Shown here in pieces: positions 27,431-37,180 of a DNA stretch of 64,000 bases (its first letter is position 1; every line of letters begins with the position of its first letter). Source of the stretch: Clostridium algoriphilum (GTDB lineage: Bacteria > Bacillota > Clostridia > Clostridiales > Clostridiaceae); assembly GCF_020443705.1 (NCBI RefSeq), contig NZ_JAIZZK010000001.1:124001-188000 (forward strand), read 5' to 3'. The translations under genes were made by a program, and so were the position numbers. Under the pieces are notes generated by a model. It was not told where the DNA came from, ran no database searches, and saw only the letters and a program-made list of their open reading frames with translations.

Positions 27431-27560
27431 TAATTAGAGAAAGAACGATTCTAAAAATTTTAAATATTTTGAATTCAATATATTCTAAAGAAAAATAACT
27501 TTATGAATTGTCTTAATAATATAAGTTTTGTAGTTTTTAACATAAATGAGGAGGAATATT

Positions 27561-28334
27561 GTGTCACTATTAGATAAAACAAGAATGTTGAATAAGATAT
27601 TGCAAAAATCAGGAACAGAACCAGTAGTTTTTGATGACATTTGTAATTTATTAAGCGATGTATTGCAATGTAATGTATATATTGTTAGTAGAAAAGGAAA
27701 GATATTAGGTTATAATTTATCCAGTGGATTTGAATGTGATGTTGTAAAGGATGAAATTTTAAAGAATATGAGATTTCCAGAAAATTACAATAACAGTTTG
27801 CTTAATATTAATGAAACAAAGGCGAATCTTACAAATGAAAATGGTTGTGTATTTGAAGATACTAGAGAATGTGCAATAGAACATAAAATGTCCACCATAG
27901 TACCAATAAACGGAAACAGAGAAAGATTAGGTACACTTTTACTTGCAAGATTTGATAAAGATTTTACTGAGGATGATTTAGTTTTAGTTGAATATAGTGC
28001 CACTATAGTGGGTCTTGAAATTTTAAGAGCTAAGAATGATTTAATAGAAGAAGAAGCAAGGAAAAAAGCAGTAGTACAACTTGCTATTGGAACTTTATCT
28101 TATTCTGAGCTAGAAGCTGTGCAACATATTTTCAATGAATTGGATGGTAGCGAAGGATTGCTCGTAGCATCTAGAATAGCAGATAAAGTTGGAATAACTA
28201 GATCTGTTATAGTTAATGCATTAAGAAAATTTGAAAGTGCAGGAGTAATAGAATCAAGATCCCTCGGTATGAAGGGTACTCATATTAAAATATTAAATGA
28301 AAAGTTAATTGACGAATTAAAAAAAATAAAATAA
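27561..28334 (+). CDS. codY: GTP/branched-chain amino acid-sensing repressor CodY
   Basis: CodY represses nitrogen, amino acid and often virulence or solvent genes when isoleucine, leucine or valine (and GTP) are plentiful. The 257-residue protein has the N-terminal GAF domain (about residues 1-155) and a winged helix with [29 protein letters not shown] near residues 200-230, the conserved DNA-binding segment. The start is GTG 27561, with GAGGAGG upstream; this gives [15 protein letters not shown], the family N-terminus. An ATG at 27546 precedes the ribosome binding site and is not used. A CodY-like box lies before its promoter. Confidence 0.97.
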   Translation: MSLLDKTRMLNKILQKSGTEPVVFDDICNLLSDVLQCNVYIVSRKGKILGYNLSSGFECDVVKDEILKNMRFPENYNNSLLNINETKANLTNENGCVFEDTRECAIEHKMSTIVPINGNRERLGTLLLARFDKDFTEDDLVLVEYSATIVGLEILRAKNDLIEEEARKKAVVQLAIGTLSYSELEAVQHIFNELDGSEGLLVASRIADKVGITRSVIVNALRKFESAGVIESRSLGMKGTHIKILNEKLIDELKKIK

Positions 28335-28337
28335 ACG

Positions 28338-28375
28338 AAGGCAGAACATTTTTGTTCTGCCTTAAGTTATTTTAT
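28338..28375 (+). terminator. Terminator after codY
   Basis: A perfect 10-bp stem AAGGCAGAAC (28338-28347) with GTTCTGCCTT (28354-28363) starts just after the stop codon. The T-rich tail is interrupted (AAGTTATTTTATTT). Confidence 0.8.
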
Positions 28376-28427
28376 TTAAAAAGTATAAATATGTATTAAA
28401 TGAGAATACTAATAATTGTATTATACT

Positions 28428-28449
28428 CAAAGTTTTACTAAAAACTTTG
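28428..28449. repeat. Inverted repeat upstream of the rpsB promoter
   Basis: CAAAGTTTT (28428-28436) and AAAACTTTG (28441-28449) form a perfect 9-bp stem with a 4-base loop. It lies immediately before a second palindrome (28452-28474) that covers the rpsB -35 element. Confidence 0.6.
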
Positions 28450-28451
28450 AT

Positions 28452-28497
28452 ATTCAATAAAATTTTTATTGAATACATTCTTAGCTTGTGATATACT
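28452..28497 (+). promoter_or_regulatory. rpsB promoter with palindrome over the -35 element
   Basis: TTGAAT (28469-28474), a 17-base spacer and TATACT (28492-28497) form a good sigma-A promoter with a start near 28504. The -35 hexamer is the right end of a 23-base palindrome (28452-28474), an arrangement fit for repressor binding. Confidence 0.7.
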
Positions 28498-28503
28498 ACA
28501 CAA

Positions 28504-28603
28504 GTGAGAAAATACACACATTACTTGATTATGGGAGGGTTCCAATACTTGGACTTCAATAAGATGATAGTAATGGAGGTAAAAACCAAGGAGGTTATTA
28601 TTA
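28504..28603 (+). promoter_or_regulatory. rpsB 5' leader
   Basis: About 100 bases of untranslated leader contain CAAGT/ACTTG pairing near its start and a small TCCAA-TAC-TTGGA hairpin around 28541-28553, then two Shine-Dalgarno-like runs, of which AAGGAGG serves rpsB. S2 autoregulation through a leader is known in E. coli; whether this leader does so is inference. Confidence 0.4.
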
Positions 28604-29305
28604 ATGGCAGTTATATCAATGAAGCAATTATTAGAGGCAGGTGTTCATTTTGGACATCAAACTAGAAGATGGAATCCTAAAATGGCACCATACATATTTA
28701 CAGAAAGAAACGGTATATACATTATTGATTTACAGAAAACAGTTAGAAAAATCGATGAGGCATATGACTTTATTAAATCTGTATCTGAAGAAGGTAAGGA
28801 TGTCCTATTTGTAGGAACAAAAAAACAAGCTCAAGAAGCTATTAAATTTGAATCAGTAAGAGCAGGAATGCATTTTGTAAATAATAGATGGTTAGGCGGA
28901 ATGTTAACTAACTTTAAAACAATTAAAACAAGAATACAAAGATTAGAAGCATTATATAAAATGGAAGAAGATGGAATATTCGAAGTTCTTCCTAAAAAAG
29001 AAGTTAGTCATCTTTTAAATGAAAGAGAAAAACTAGAAAAGAATTTAGGCGGAATTAGAAGCATGGATGCAAACAAAATTGGAGCTTTATTTGTTGTAGA
29101 TCCAAGAAAAGAAAAAAATGCAATCTCTGAAGCTAAAATTCTTGGAATTCCTGTAATTGCAATAGTCGACACAAACTGTGATCCAGACGAAGTTGATTAT
29201 GTAATCCCAGGAAATGATGATGCTATAAGAGCAGTTAAATTAATAACTGAAAGATTAGCTGATGCTATTATTGAAGGAAAACAGGGTGAACAATTAGCTG
29301 AATAA
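28604..29305 (+). CDS. rpsB: Ribosomal protein S2 (uS2)
   Basis: uS2 binds late to the 30S subunit and helps recruit bS1-type function. The 233-residue protein shows [27 protein letters not shown] and the [13 protein letters not shown] and [13 protein letters not shown] blocks, all diagnostic. AAGGAGG lies nine bases before ATG 28604. tsf follows 120 bases later without a clear terminator between them, as in nearly all bacteria. The intercistronic stretch can pair at its ends (TATCTAAT near 29315 with ATTAGATA near 29400). Confidence 0.98.
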   Translation: MAVISMKQLLEAGVHFGHQTRRWNPKMAPYIFTERNGIYIIDLQKTVRKIDEAYDFIKSVSEEGKDVLFVGTKKQAQEAIKFESVRAGMHFVNNRWLGGMLTNFKTIKTRIQRLEALYKMEEDGIFEVLPKKEVSHLLNEREKLEKNLGGIRSMDANKIGALFVVDPRKEKNAISEAKILGIPVIAIVDTNCDPDEVDYVIPGNDDAIRAVKLITERLADAIIEGKQGEQLAE

Positions 29306-29425
29306 TAGTAACTATATTTATCTAATAAAATAATAAGATGATTATTGGCAGGAAAGTTGAGGGGTAGGTGGAAGTTAATTCTTTCATTTACCTTTAAAAT
29401 TAGATAGGAATAGGAGGAAATAATA

Positions 29426-30346
29426 ATGATTAGTGCAAGCATGGTTAAAGAGTTAAGAGAAAAAACTGGTGCTGGAATGATGGACTGTAAAAGAGCTCTT
29501 AGTGAAACAGATGGTGATATGGAAAAAGCCATTGAACTCCTAAGAGAAAAAGGCTTAGCAGCAGCTGCAAAAAAATCTGGAAGAATAGCTGCAGAAGGAT
29601 TGGTTCGTGCATATATTTCAGAAGGTATGAAATCTGGGTCTCTTGTAGAAGTTAATTGTGAAACAGATTTCGTAGCTGATAATGAAGAGTTTATTACCCT
29701 AACAAAAAACATAGCAATGCAAGCAGTTCAAACTAATTCTACTACTATTGGTGAATTCAGTGATGAAAAATACATAACTGATGCAGCAATGACTGTTAAT
29801 GATGCTGTTACAGCTTTAATAGCAAAATTGGGTGAGAACATGTCTGTAAGAAGATTTCAAAAGTTCTCCATTGAAAATGGTATAGTTCAAAGCTACATTC
29901 ATGGTGGTGGAAGAATAGGCGTTTTAGTAGAATTATCTTGTGAAAAACAGGATGATGTGTTAATTCAAATTGCTAAAGATATTGCAATGCAAATTGCAGC
30001 AGCTAGTCCATTATTCTTAGATAATACTTGTGTTGACAATGAAACTTTAGAAAAAGAAAAAGAAATATACAGGGTTCAAGCATTAAACGAAGGAAAACCT
30101 GAAAAAATCGTTGAAAAAATGGTTATGGGTAGAGTAAATAAATATTATAAAGAAGTTTGTTTACTTGAACAAATATGGGTTAAAAATGCTGACTATACTA
30201 TTAAAAAATATCTTCAAGAAGAATCTAAAAAACTTGGTGCTGATATAAAGGTAACAAGATATGTAAGATTTGAAAGAGGAGAGGGCATAGAAAAGAAAGA
30301 AGAAAATTTTGCTGAAGAAGTTCAAAGACAAGTTCAGGGTAAATAA
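29426..30346 (+). CDS. tsf: Elongation factor Ts
   Basis: EF-Ts regenerates EF-Tu-GTP by nucleotide exchange. The 306-residue protein has the N-terminal UBA-like domain ([20 protein letters not shown]) and the core signature [18 protein letters not shown]. The C-terminal half continues to QVQGK. AGGAGG precedes ATG 29426. It lies between rpsB and pyrH and ends at a strong terminator, so pyrH-frr must have separate transcription or depend on readthrough. Confidence 0.98.
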   Translation: MISASMVKELREKTGAGMMDCKRALSETDGDMEKAIELLREKGLAAAAKKSGRIAAEGLVRAYISEGMKSGSLVEVNCETDFVADNEEFITLTKNIAMQAVQTNSTTIGEFSDEKYITDAAMTVNDAVTALIAKLGENMSVRRFQKFSIENGIVQSYIHGGGRIGVLVELSCEKQDDVLIQIAKDIAMQIAAASPLFLDNTCVDNETLEKEKEIYRVQALNEGKPEKIVEKMVMGRVNKYYKEVCLLEQIWVKNADYTIKKYLQEESKKLGADIKVTRYVRFERGEGIEKKEENFAEEVQRQVQGK

Positions 30347-30351
30347 TAATT

Positions 30352-30379
30352 AAAGGGAACACTGGGTGTTCTCTTTTTT
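30352..30379 (+). terminator. Terminator after tsf
   Basis: An 11-bp stem with one G-T pair and a 3-base loop (30352-30362 with 30366-30376) ends in a T run. Confidence 0.85.
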
Positions 30380-30406
30380 AAAATAAGTAATACTTTAAAA
30401 TAGTAG

Positions 30407-31153
<747 letters not shown>

Positions 31154-31177
31154 TCAGTATAAAATGGAGGGAATTCT

Positions 31178-31735
31178 ATGATTAAAGAAATTATTAGTAT
31201 TGCTGATGAAAAAATGAATAAATCTATTACTGTTTTAAAACACGAACTTGCAAGTTTGAAGGCAGGAAGAGCAAATGTTTCAATGTTAGATAGAATTCGT
31301 GTTGAATCTTATGGAAGTCTTGTGCCAGTAAGTCAAGTAGCGAACGTTTCCTCACCGGAACCTAGAGTGTTACTAATTCAGCCATGGGATAAAGCTTCTA
31401 TGAAAGATATAGAAAAAGCCATATTAAAATCTGATTTAGGATTAAACCCATCTAATGATGGATCCGCAATTAGATTAATTATCCCTGAACTTACTGAAGA
31501 AACAAGAAAGAATTTAATTAAAGTAGTAAAGAAAACAGGAGAAGAAGCTAAAGTTGCTATAAGATCTATAAGACGAGATGCTAATGATAAAATTAAAGGT
31601 CTTAAAAAAAGCAGTGAAATTACTGATGATGAAGCTAAAAAGTCAGAAGACATCATACAAAAAGAAACAGACAAATTTATAAAAGAACTAGATAAATTGA
31701 TTGATATTAAAGAAAAAGAAATAATGTTAGTTTAA
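31178..31735 (+). CDS. frr: Ribosome recycling factor
   Basis: RRF, with EF-G, splits post-termination ribosomes. The 185-residue protein is the usual length. It shows LKAGRANVSMLDRI, the VSQVANVSSPEPRVLLIQPWD block and the C-terminal helix EITDDEAKKSEDIIQKETD. TGGAGGG precedes ATG 31178. It is cotranscribed with pyrH and followed by a very long perfect hairpin. Confidence 0.98.
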   Translation: MIKEIISIADEKMNKSITVLKHELASLKAGRANVSMLDRIRVESYGSLVPVSQVANVSSPEPRVLLIQPWDKASMKDIEKAILKSDLGLNPSNDGSAIRLIIPELTEETRKNLIKVVKKTGEEAKVAIRSIRRDANDKIKGLKKSSEITDDEAKKSEDIIQKETDKFIKELDKLIDIKEKEIMLV

Positions 31736-31738
31736 TTT

Positions 31739-31786
31739 ATAATTTTAAATAGAACCTGCATAACTGCAGGTTCTATTTAAAATTAT
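31739..31786 (+). terminator. Long perfect hairpin after frr
   Basis: A 22-bp perfect stem (31739-31760 with 31765-31786) with loop TAAC has a G-C-rich core (GAACCTGCA/TGCAGGTTC) flanked by A and T runs. It is a likely terminator, readable from either side; its T tract is short and broken. Confidence 0.75.
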
Positions 31787-31816
31787 GCAATAACTAGTAA
31801 AAAGGAGAGAATTTTA

Positions 31817-32584
31817 TTGAAAAAATTATTCGCTTTTTTTAAAAGAGACAAAGAAATAAGTAATAATTTAGATTTAGATATGTCAAAAATACCTAAGCAT
31901 ATTGCAATTATAATGGATGGAAATGGTAGATGGGCCAAGGAACGTAATTTACCGAGAGCACTTGGACATAAGGCTGGAGTAGAAGCAATTAGAAGAATTG
32001 TTAAAGAATGCAACAAATTGGGAGTTGGATATTTGACATTGTATGCATTTTCAACTGAGAATTGGAATAGGCCTTTAAAAGAAGTTGATTCTCTGATGAA
32101 ATTGTTGGTAGAGTACTTAAAAAATGAATTTGAAGAATTAAATGCTAATGATGTAGTAATTAATTCTATAGGTAACATATCAAAATTACCACAGATATGT
32201 AGGACAGAATTGAATAATGCTTATGAAAAAACAAAGAATAATAAGGGGTTAACTTTAAATTTAGCTTTAAATTATGGTGGAAGAAACGAAATAGTAGATG
32301 CCGTAAAAGGAATATATATAGATTTAAGAAGCGGAAAGATATCTAAAGATGAAATAACTGAGAATATATTGTCAAAATATATGTACACTGGAAAAATTCC
32401 AGACCCGGATTTAATAATAAGGCCTAGTGGTGAATTAAGATTAAGTAACTTTTTACTGTGGCAAAGTGCATACTCTGAACTTTGGTTTTCAGATATTAAT
32501 TGGCCGGATTTTCATGAAAAACAGCTGAGACTTGCAATATCGGACTATCAAAAGAGAGATAGAAGATTTGGAAAGGTTAGATAG
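31817..32584 (+). CDS. uppS: Isoprenyl transferase (undecaprenyl diphosphate synthase)
   Basis: UppS condenses isopentenyl diphosphate units in cis onto farnesyl diphosphate, making the C55 lipid carrier for cell-wall synthesis. The 255-residue protein has IAIIMDGNGRWAKERN (diphosphate-binding Asp-Gly-Asn-Gly-Arg), LTLYAFSTENW and the C-terminal PDPDLIIRPSGELRLSNFLLWQ block. The start is TTG 31817, with AAAGGAGAGA upstream; no ATG fits the family N-terminus better. cdsA follows after 11 bases. Confidence 0.96.
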   Translation: MKKLFAFFKRDKEISNNLDLDMSKIPKHIAIIMDGNGRWAKERNLPRALGHKAGVEAIRRIVKECNKLGVGYLTLYAFSTENWNRPLKEVDSLMKLLVEYLKNEFEELNANDVVINSIGNISKLPQICRTELNNAYEKTKNNKGLTLNLALNYGGRNEIVDAVKGIYIDLRSGKISKDEITENILSKYMYTGKIPDPDLIIRPSGELRLSNFLLWQSAYSELWFSDINWPDFHEKQLRLAISDYQKRDRRFGKVR

Positions 32585-32595
32585 GGGAGAAAATT

Positions 32596-33402
32596 ATGAA
32601 TAATAGATATATAGGAGCACTGATTCTAGCTCCATTAATAATATTTATATTTTTAGGAGGAGAGTACTTAAAATATATTGTAATGATACTTTCACTTTTG
32701 GGTATGTATGAGTTCTACAAAGTTTCTAGAAAAAAAAATTATAAGCCTATTGGGCTAGTAGGTTATATCTTATGTATAGTATATTACCTAAATATGGGGA
32801 GTGATTTTTTATCAAGCTTTAATATATACATATTAATAGCTACAATTTTTTTACTATTATGCATTCCTGTGGTCTATACAACTTATAATGTTATAGACGT
32901 TGCCCTCACCATATTCGGATTTTTGTATGTGGCAGTATTTTTTAGTTTCATAGTGTTTATAGATAATAAAACTTATGGTCAATATTTAGTTTGGATTATA
33001 TTTATCTGTTCATGGGGATGTGATACGTCAGCTTACTATTCAGGAAGAATTTTAGGAAAAGGTGGTAAACATAAGCTATGCCCTAAAGTAAGCCCCAATA
33101 AAACAATTGAGGGCTCGATAGGTGGACTTTTGGGAAGTACTATAGGATGCACAATTTATGGATATGCTATATCAAGATATGGGGTGCCTATTCAATTACA
33201 TCATTACGCTATAATTGGTGTACTTTGTGGTGTTTTTGGACAATTTGGAGATTTAATTGCGTCTTCAATAAAAAGATTTGTTGGAGCAAAAGATTATAGT
33301 AGTCTTATACCTGGACATGGTGGAATCTTAGATCGATTTGACAGTATTTTATTTGTGTCTGTTGTAACATTTTATTATATTACATTTATATTGCAATTAT
33401 AA
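32596..33402 (+). CDS. cdsA: Phosphatidate cytidylyltransferase
   Basis: CdsA makes CDP-diacylglycerol from phosphatidic acid and CTP, the branch-point lipid used by PgsA (also in this window). The 268-residue membrane protein has about eight hydrophobic segments and the C-terminal signature: SPNKTIEGSIGG and GQFGDLIASSIKRFVGAKDYSSLIPGHGGILDRFDSI. Its acidic residues bind metal. GGGGAG precedes ATG 32596. It ends a two-gene unit with uppS, before a long intergenic region. Confidence 0.96.
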   Translation: MNNRYIGALILAPLIIFIFLGGEYLKYIVMILSLLGMYEFYKVSRKKNYKPIGLVGYILCIVYYLNMGSDFLSSFNIYILIATIFLLLCIPVVYTTYNVIDVALTIFGFLYVAVFFSFIVFIDNKTYGQYLVWIIFICSWGCDTSAYYSGRILGKGGKHKLCPKVSPNKTIEGSIGGLLGSTIGCTIYGYAISRYGVPIQLHHYAIIGVLCGVFGQFGDLIASSIKRFVGAKDYSSLIPGHGGILDRFDSILFVSVVTFYYITFILQL

Positions 33403-33461
33403 AAATATGTTCAACAAATATATAGAAATTATAAACTTGTTCTTATCATTTATTGTTTAAA

Positions 33462-33530
33462 AAAATCATATATTGTGCAGAATGCAAAAAAGTTTTTGGT
33501 GAATTGGCATTCTTTACAATATATGATTTT
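33462..33530. repeat. Long interrupted hairpin after cdsA
   Basis: A 15-bp outer stem (33462-33476 with 33516-33530) and a 7-bp inner stem AGAATGC/GCATTCT (33479-33485 with 33507-33513) are separated by a 2x2 internal loop and enclose a 21-base loop. It could be the cdsA terminator or a small palindromic element. The remaining 459-base gap (33403-33861) is AT-rich and has no convincing gene. Confidence 0.65.
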
Positions 33531-33578
33531 GTTATTATGTAAATAATTCTAGAGTACTAACTATGTTAAAAATTTACA

Positions 33579-33608
33579 TTGATATCTGCATGAATTATTG
33601 AATATAAT
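33579..33608 (+). promoter_or_regulatory. Candidate promoter upstream of dxr
   Basis: TTGATA (33579-33584), an 18-base spacer and consensus TATAAT (33603-33608) predict a start near 33615, about 250 bases before dxr. A closer promoter may exist but is not clear in this AT-rich stretch. Confidence 0.5.
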
Positions 33609-33861
33609 AATATAATTACTAGTTTTATTATAAAAAGAGAATCATACACTATATATTGAATAATTATTTTGCGTTTACAAAAATTACTACTTACTTTATT
33701 TTAATAAATAAATATGTTATATTATATGCTGTAGAACATTTAATTAATATGTAAATACTAAGTGATAAGTATGAGATTGAGAAAATAAACAAGAATTTAA
33801 TAATAAATATTGAAACCATATAAATTATAAAACATAGCTTTAAACGAATGGAGAGATTTAC

Positions 33862-35022
33862 ATGAAGAAACTTACTGTTTTAGGAGTTACCGGGTCCATA
33901 GGAACTCAAACGTTAGATGTTATTCGAAAGGAGATTGACAACTTTACTATTGTGGGAATTTCGGCTAATACTAATTGGGAAAAGGTTATACCGATAATTG
34001 AGGAATTTGGACCAGAATATGTTGCCATGATGGACGAGGGAGCTTCATTAAAACTTAAAAAACATTGCAGCAAAAAAAATTATTCAACTAAAATTTTGCA
34101 TGGGTTAGACGGCTTAAATTATATAAGTACTTTATCAGAAGTTGATATTGTAGTAACATCGGTTGTAGGTATGATAGGTTTGATTCCTACTATGAAAGCT
34201 ATTAATGCAGGAAAAGATATTGCTTTAGCAAATAAAGAAACACTAGTTGCAGCAGGTAAATTAGTCATGGATGCTGCTAGAAAACATCATGTAAATATTT
34301 TACCTGTTGATTCAGAACATGGAGCTATTTTTCAATGTTTACAGGGGAATAAAATAGATACTGTTAGTAAATTAATAGTAACTGCATCTGGTGGACCATT
34401 TAGAGGTAAAAGCAGACAACAATTAATAGATATAAAACCGGAAGAGGCAATTAAACACCCTAAATGGAATATGGGTAGGAAGATATCAGTTGATTCATCT
34501 ACGCTTATGAATAAAGGGCTAGAGGTTATAGAGGCGCACTGGTTATTTGGTATTGATTACGAGAATATACAGGTTGTAGTTCACCCTCAAAGCATAATAC
34601 ATTCTATGGTTGAGTATATTGACGGAAGCGTAATAGCACAAATGAGCTCTCCCGACATGAGACTTCCTATTCAGTATGCTATAAACTACCCCAAAAGAAA
34701 CAAAAATGTCATTAAAGAATTGGATTTTTATAATATGGGTAATTTAACTTTTGAAAAACCAGATATGAATACGTTCAAATGTCTAAAATTAGCATATAAA
34801 GCAGGAAAAGCGGGTGGGAATATGCCTGCTATTATGAATTCAGCGAATGAAGTAGCTGTTGAACTTTTTCTAGATCATAAAATTAAGTTTCTTCAAATAG
34901 AAGACATTATAGAAAATTGCATGAGTAAATTTGAGCATAATGTTAATCCAAGTTTAGAAGATATTTTAGAAGTAGATTTAAAGGTTAGAGAATATGTAAG
35001 AAATAGTTATGATAAAAGATAG
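33862..35022 (+). CDS. dxr: 1-deoxy-D-xylulose-5-phosphate reductoisomerase
   Basis: Dxr makes 2-C-methyl-D-erythritol 4-phosphate from DXP with NADPH, the committed step of the MEP isoprenoid pathway. The 386-residue protein has the NADPH-binding start LTVLGVTGSIGTQTLDVI, ALANKETLVAAG, the metal-binding PVDSEHGAIFQCL and the flexible-loop ASGGPFRG. HPKWNMGRKISVDSSTLMNKGLEVIEA follows. TGGAGAG precedes ATG 33862. It starts the dxr-rseP-ispG-polC cluster, and ispG acts later in the same pathway. Confidence 0.98.
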   Translation: MKKLTVLGVTGSIGTQTLDVIRKEIDNFTIVGISANTNWEKVIPIIEEFGPEYVAMMDEGASLKLKKHCSKKNYSTKILHGLDGLNYISTLSEVDIVVTSVVGMIGLIPTMKAINAGKDIALANKETLVAAGKLVMDAARKHHVNILPVDSEHGAIFQCLQGNKIDTVSKLIVTASGGPFRGKSRQQLIDIKPEEAIKHPKWNMGRKISVDSSTLMNKGLEVIEAHWLFGIDYENIQVVVHPQSIIHSMVEYIDGSVIAQMSSPDMRLPIQYAINYPKRNKNVIKELDFYNMGNLTFEKPDMNTFKCLKLAYKAGKAGGNMPAIMNSANEVAVELFLDHKIKFLQIEDIIENCMSKFEHNVNPSLEDILEVDLKVREYVRNSYDKR

Positions 35023-35036
35023 GGAGGGGAATTGTT

Positions 35037-36086
35037 ATGTTTAATAATCTTACAAGCATTATAACAAACATACCATATATTATTATGGCTCTATTAGCAT
35101 TTAGTCTCTTGGTTATAATACATGAATTAGGTCATTTTATGTTATGCAAGTTAAACGGAGTGAAGGTAAGCGAGTTTTCTTTAGGGATGGGTCCTAAACT
35201 TTTTGGAATTAAAGGAAAAGAAACGGAATATTTAATTAAAGCATTTCCTGTTGGTGGGTATGTTAAGATGGAGGGTGAAGAAGGTGGAAGTACTGATCCA
35301 AGATCTTTCACTAATAAAACACCACTTCAAAAACTAAGCATAGTTTCTGCTGGTGCAATTATGAATTTAATATTAGCAGTAGTTTTATTTATTTTCGTAG
35401 GTGCTGCAAAAGGGTATATACTACCAATTATTGGAGAAGTAAGTTCTAATAGTCCTGCTATGAAAGCAGGAATACAAGCTGGAGACGAAATTACTAAGGT
35501 TAATAAGGTTAATATAGATAGATGGGATGAATTTTTAAATGAGATTTATACATCAAAAGGCGAAAGTATGAACATTGAAATAGTTAGAGATTCTAAAGTA
35601 AAAGAAATATCCCTAAAACCTGTTAAAGATGCGAAAGAAAATAGATTTTTAGTAGGTATACGTGTTTCTGGTGTAGAAAAAAAATTGAACTTTAGTGAAT
35701 CTGTAGCTTATGGATTCGATCAAACTGTTAGTACGGCAAAACAGACTTTTGGATTTTTCGGTAACCTATTCCACGGTAAAGTTACTGCTAATGATGTAGG
35801 TGGACCAATAAGTATAATAAGAATTTCAACTATGTCTGCGCAAGCTGGATTAACAACGTTAATGTACTTTACTGCATTAATGAGTGTACAACTAGGAATA
35901 TTCAACATAATACCTTTCCCGGCTTTGGATGGAGGATGGATTTTTATGTTGTTATTTGAAATAATAACAGGTAAAAAATTAGATGATAATAAAGTTGGAG
36001 TTATAAATTATATTGGATTTATGATTTTAATGGCATTAATGGTGTTAGTTGTGGTAAAGGATATAATTAATCCGTTAAAATTCTAG
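35037..36086 (+). CDS. rseP: RIP metalloprotease RseP/RasP (site-2 protease family)
   Basis: This intramembrane zinc protease cleaves anti-sigma factors and remnant signal peptides. The 349-residue protein shows HELGHF (HExxH) in its first membrane helix near residues 29-33, a PDZ domain at about 125-195 and the third zinc ligand region FNIIPFPALDGG near residues 287-300, with membrane segments at both ends. AGGGAGGGG precedes ATG 35037. It lies 14 bases after dxr and 12 before ispG. The substrate in this organism is unknown. Confidence 0.95.
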   Translation: MFNNLTSIITNIPYIIMALLAFSLLVIIHELGHFMLCKLNGVKVSEFSLGMGPKLFGIKGKETEYLIKAFPVGGYVKMEGEEGGSTDPRSFTNKTPLQKLSIVSAGAIMNLILAVVLFIFVGAAKGYILPIIGEVSSNSPAMKAGIQAGDEITKVNKVNIDRWDEFLNEIYTSKGESMNIEIVRDSKVKEISLKPVKDAKENRFLVGIRVSGVEKKLNFSESVAYGFDQTVSTAKQTFGFFGNLFHGKVTANDVGGPISIIRISTMSAQAGLTTLMYFTALMSVQLGIFNIIPFPALDGGWIFMLLFEIITGKKLDDNKVGVINYIGFMILMALMVLVVVKDIINPLKF

Positions 36087-36098
36087 GAGATGAAGAAT

Positions 36099-37157
36099 AT
36101 GAAGGTTACACGAGTGAAAGAAACAAAGAAAATAAAAATTGGAAATATATATATAGGTGGAGATTCGAAGGTTGCAGTGCAATCAATGACAAATACAGAC
36201 ACAAGAGATGTAGAGGCCACAATAAAGCAAATTCTTGAGCTGGAAAAACAAGGGTGTGACATTGTACGTTGTGCTGTGCCGGACATGGTGGCAGCTGATG
36301 CTATTAAAAGTATAATCAAAGGAATTCACATACCACTCGTGGCGGATATTCATTTTGACTATAATTTAGCTCTAAAATCTATTGAGAATGGGATATCAAA
36401 ATTAAGGATTAACCCAGGTAATATTGGTAGTATTGATAGAATAAAGTTAGTAGCAGATGCTGCTAAAGAAAAGCAGATCCCGATAAGAATTGGTGTAAAT
36501 TCAGGATCACTAGAAAAAGATATACTTAAAAAATACGGGCATGTATGCTCGCAGGCTTTAGTCGAAAGCGCATTAAGGCATGTTAAAATACTTGAAGGTT
36601 TAGACTTTTATGATATAGTTATTTCCATAAAATCCTCAGATGTAATGATGATGATTGAAAGTTATAAATTGTTATCAAGTAAAGTAAATTATCCATTGCA
36701 TCTTGGTGTTACGGAAGCTGGGACTACATGGAGAGGAACAATAAAATCAAGTATAGGTATTGGAGCACTTTTAGCTGAAGGTATTGGAGATACTATAAGA
36801 GTATCATTAACGGGGGATGTAGTAGACGAGGTTAAGGTTGGCACAGAAATTCTAAAATCATTAGGTTATATAGATGGTGGTGTTAAATTTGTATCATGCC
36901 CAACCTGTGGAAGAACTCAAATTAATCTTATAAAAATTGCAAATGAAGTAGAAGAAAAATTAAAGTTATGCGATAAAAACATTAAGATTGCAATAATGGG
37001 ATGCGCAGTTAATGGTCCAGGAGAGGCAAGAGAAGCTGATATTGGCATCGCAGGAGGAAATGGGATTGGTCTCATATTTAAAAAGGGTGAAATAATTAAG
37101 ACTGTTAAGGAAGAAAATTTAGTGGAAGAACTTATTCGCGAGATAGATAAACTATAA
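36099..37157 (+). CDS. ispG: 4-hydroxy-3-methylbut-2-en-1-yl diphosphate synthase (IspG)
   Basis: IspG is the iron-sulfur enzyme that converts MEcPP to HMBPP, the penultimate MEP pathway step. The 352-residue protein has a TIM-barrel N-terminus ([13 protein letters not shown]) and the C-terminal cluster-binding cysteines in CPTCGRTQ and [14 protein letters not shown] 36099 follows AGGAGA by about eight bases; ATG 36090 overlaps that site and gives three extra residues. It is closely followed by polC (23 bases). Confidence 0.97.
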   Translation: MKVTRVKETKKIKIGNIYIGGDSKVAVQSMTNTDTRDVEATIKQILELEKQGCDIVRCAVPDMVAADAIKSIIKGIHIPLVADIHFDYNLALKSIENGISKLRINPGNIGSIDRIKLVADAAKEKQIPIRIGVNSGSLEKDILKKYGHVCSQALVESALRHVKILEGLDFYDIVISIKSSDVMMMIESYKLLSSKVNYPLHLGVTEAGTTWRGTIKSSIGIGALLAEGIGDTIRVSLTGDVVDEVKVGTEILKSLGYIDGGVKFVSCPTCGRTQINLIKIANEVEEKLKLCDKNIKIAIMGCAVNGPGEAREADIGIAGGNGIGLIFKKGEIIKTVKEENLVEELIREIDKL

Positions 37158-37180
37158 ATGTCTTATCAGGAGGAATACTA

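Noticed and set aside
27450-27500. Second CodY box around AATTTTAAATATTTT
   Set aside because: Only about 10 of 15 matches in AT-rich DNA, within chance expectation.
29197-29712. 171-codon open frame antisense to rpsB and tsf
   Set aside because: A shadow of the codon bias of the real genes; serine- and leucine-rich and without similarity to any family I know.
33563-33601. 12-codon open frame in the cdsA-dxr gap
   Set aside because: Too short, no ribosome binding site, and it overlaps the candidate dxr promoter.
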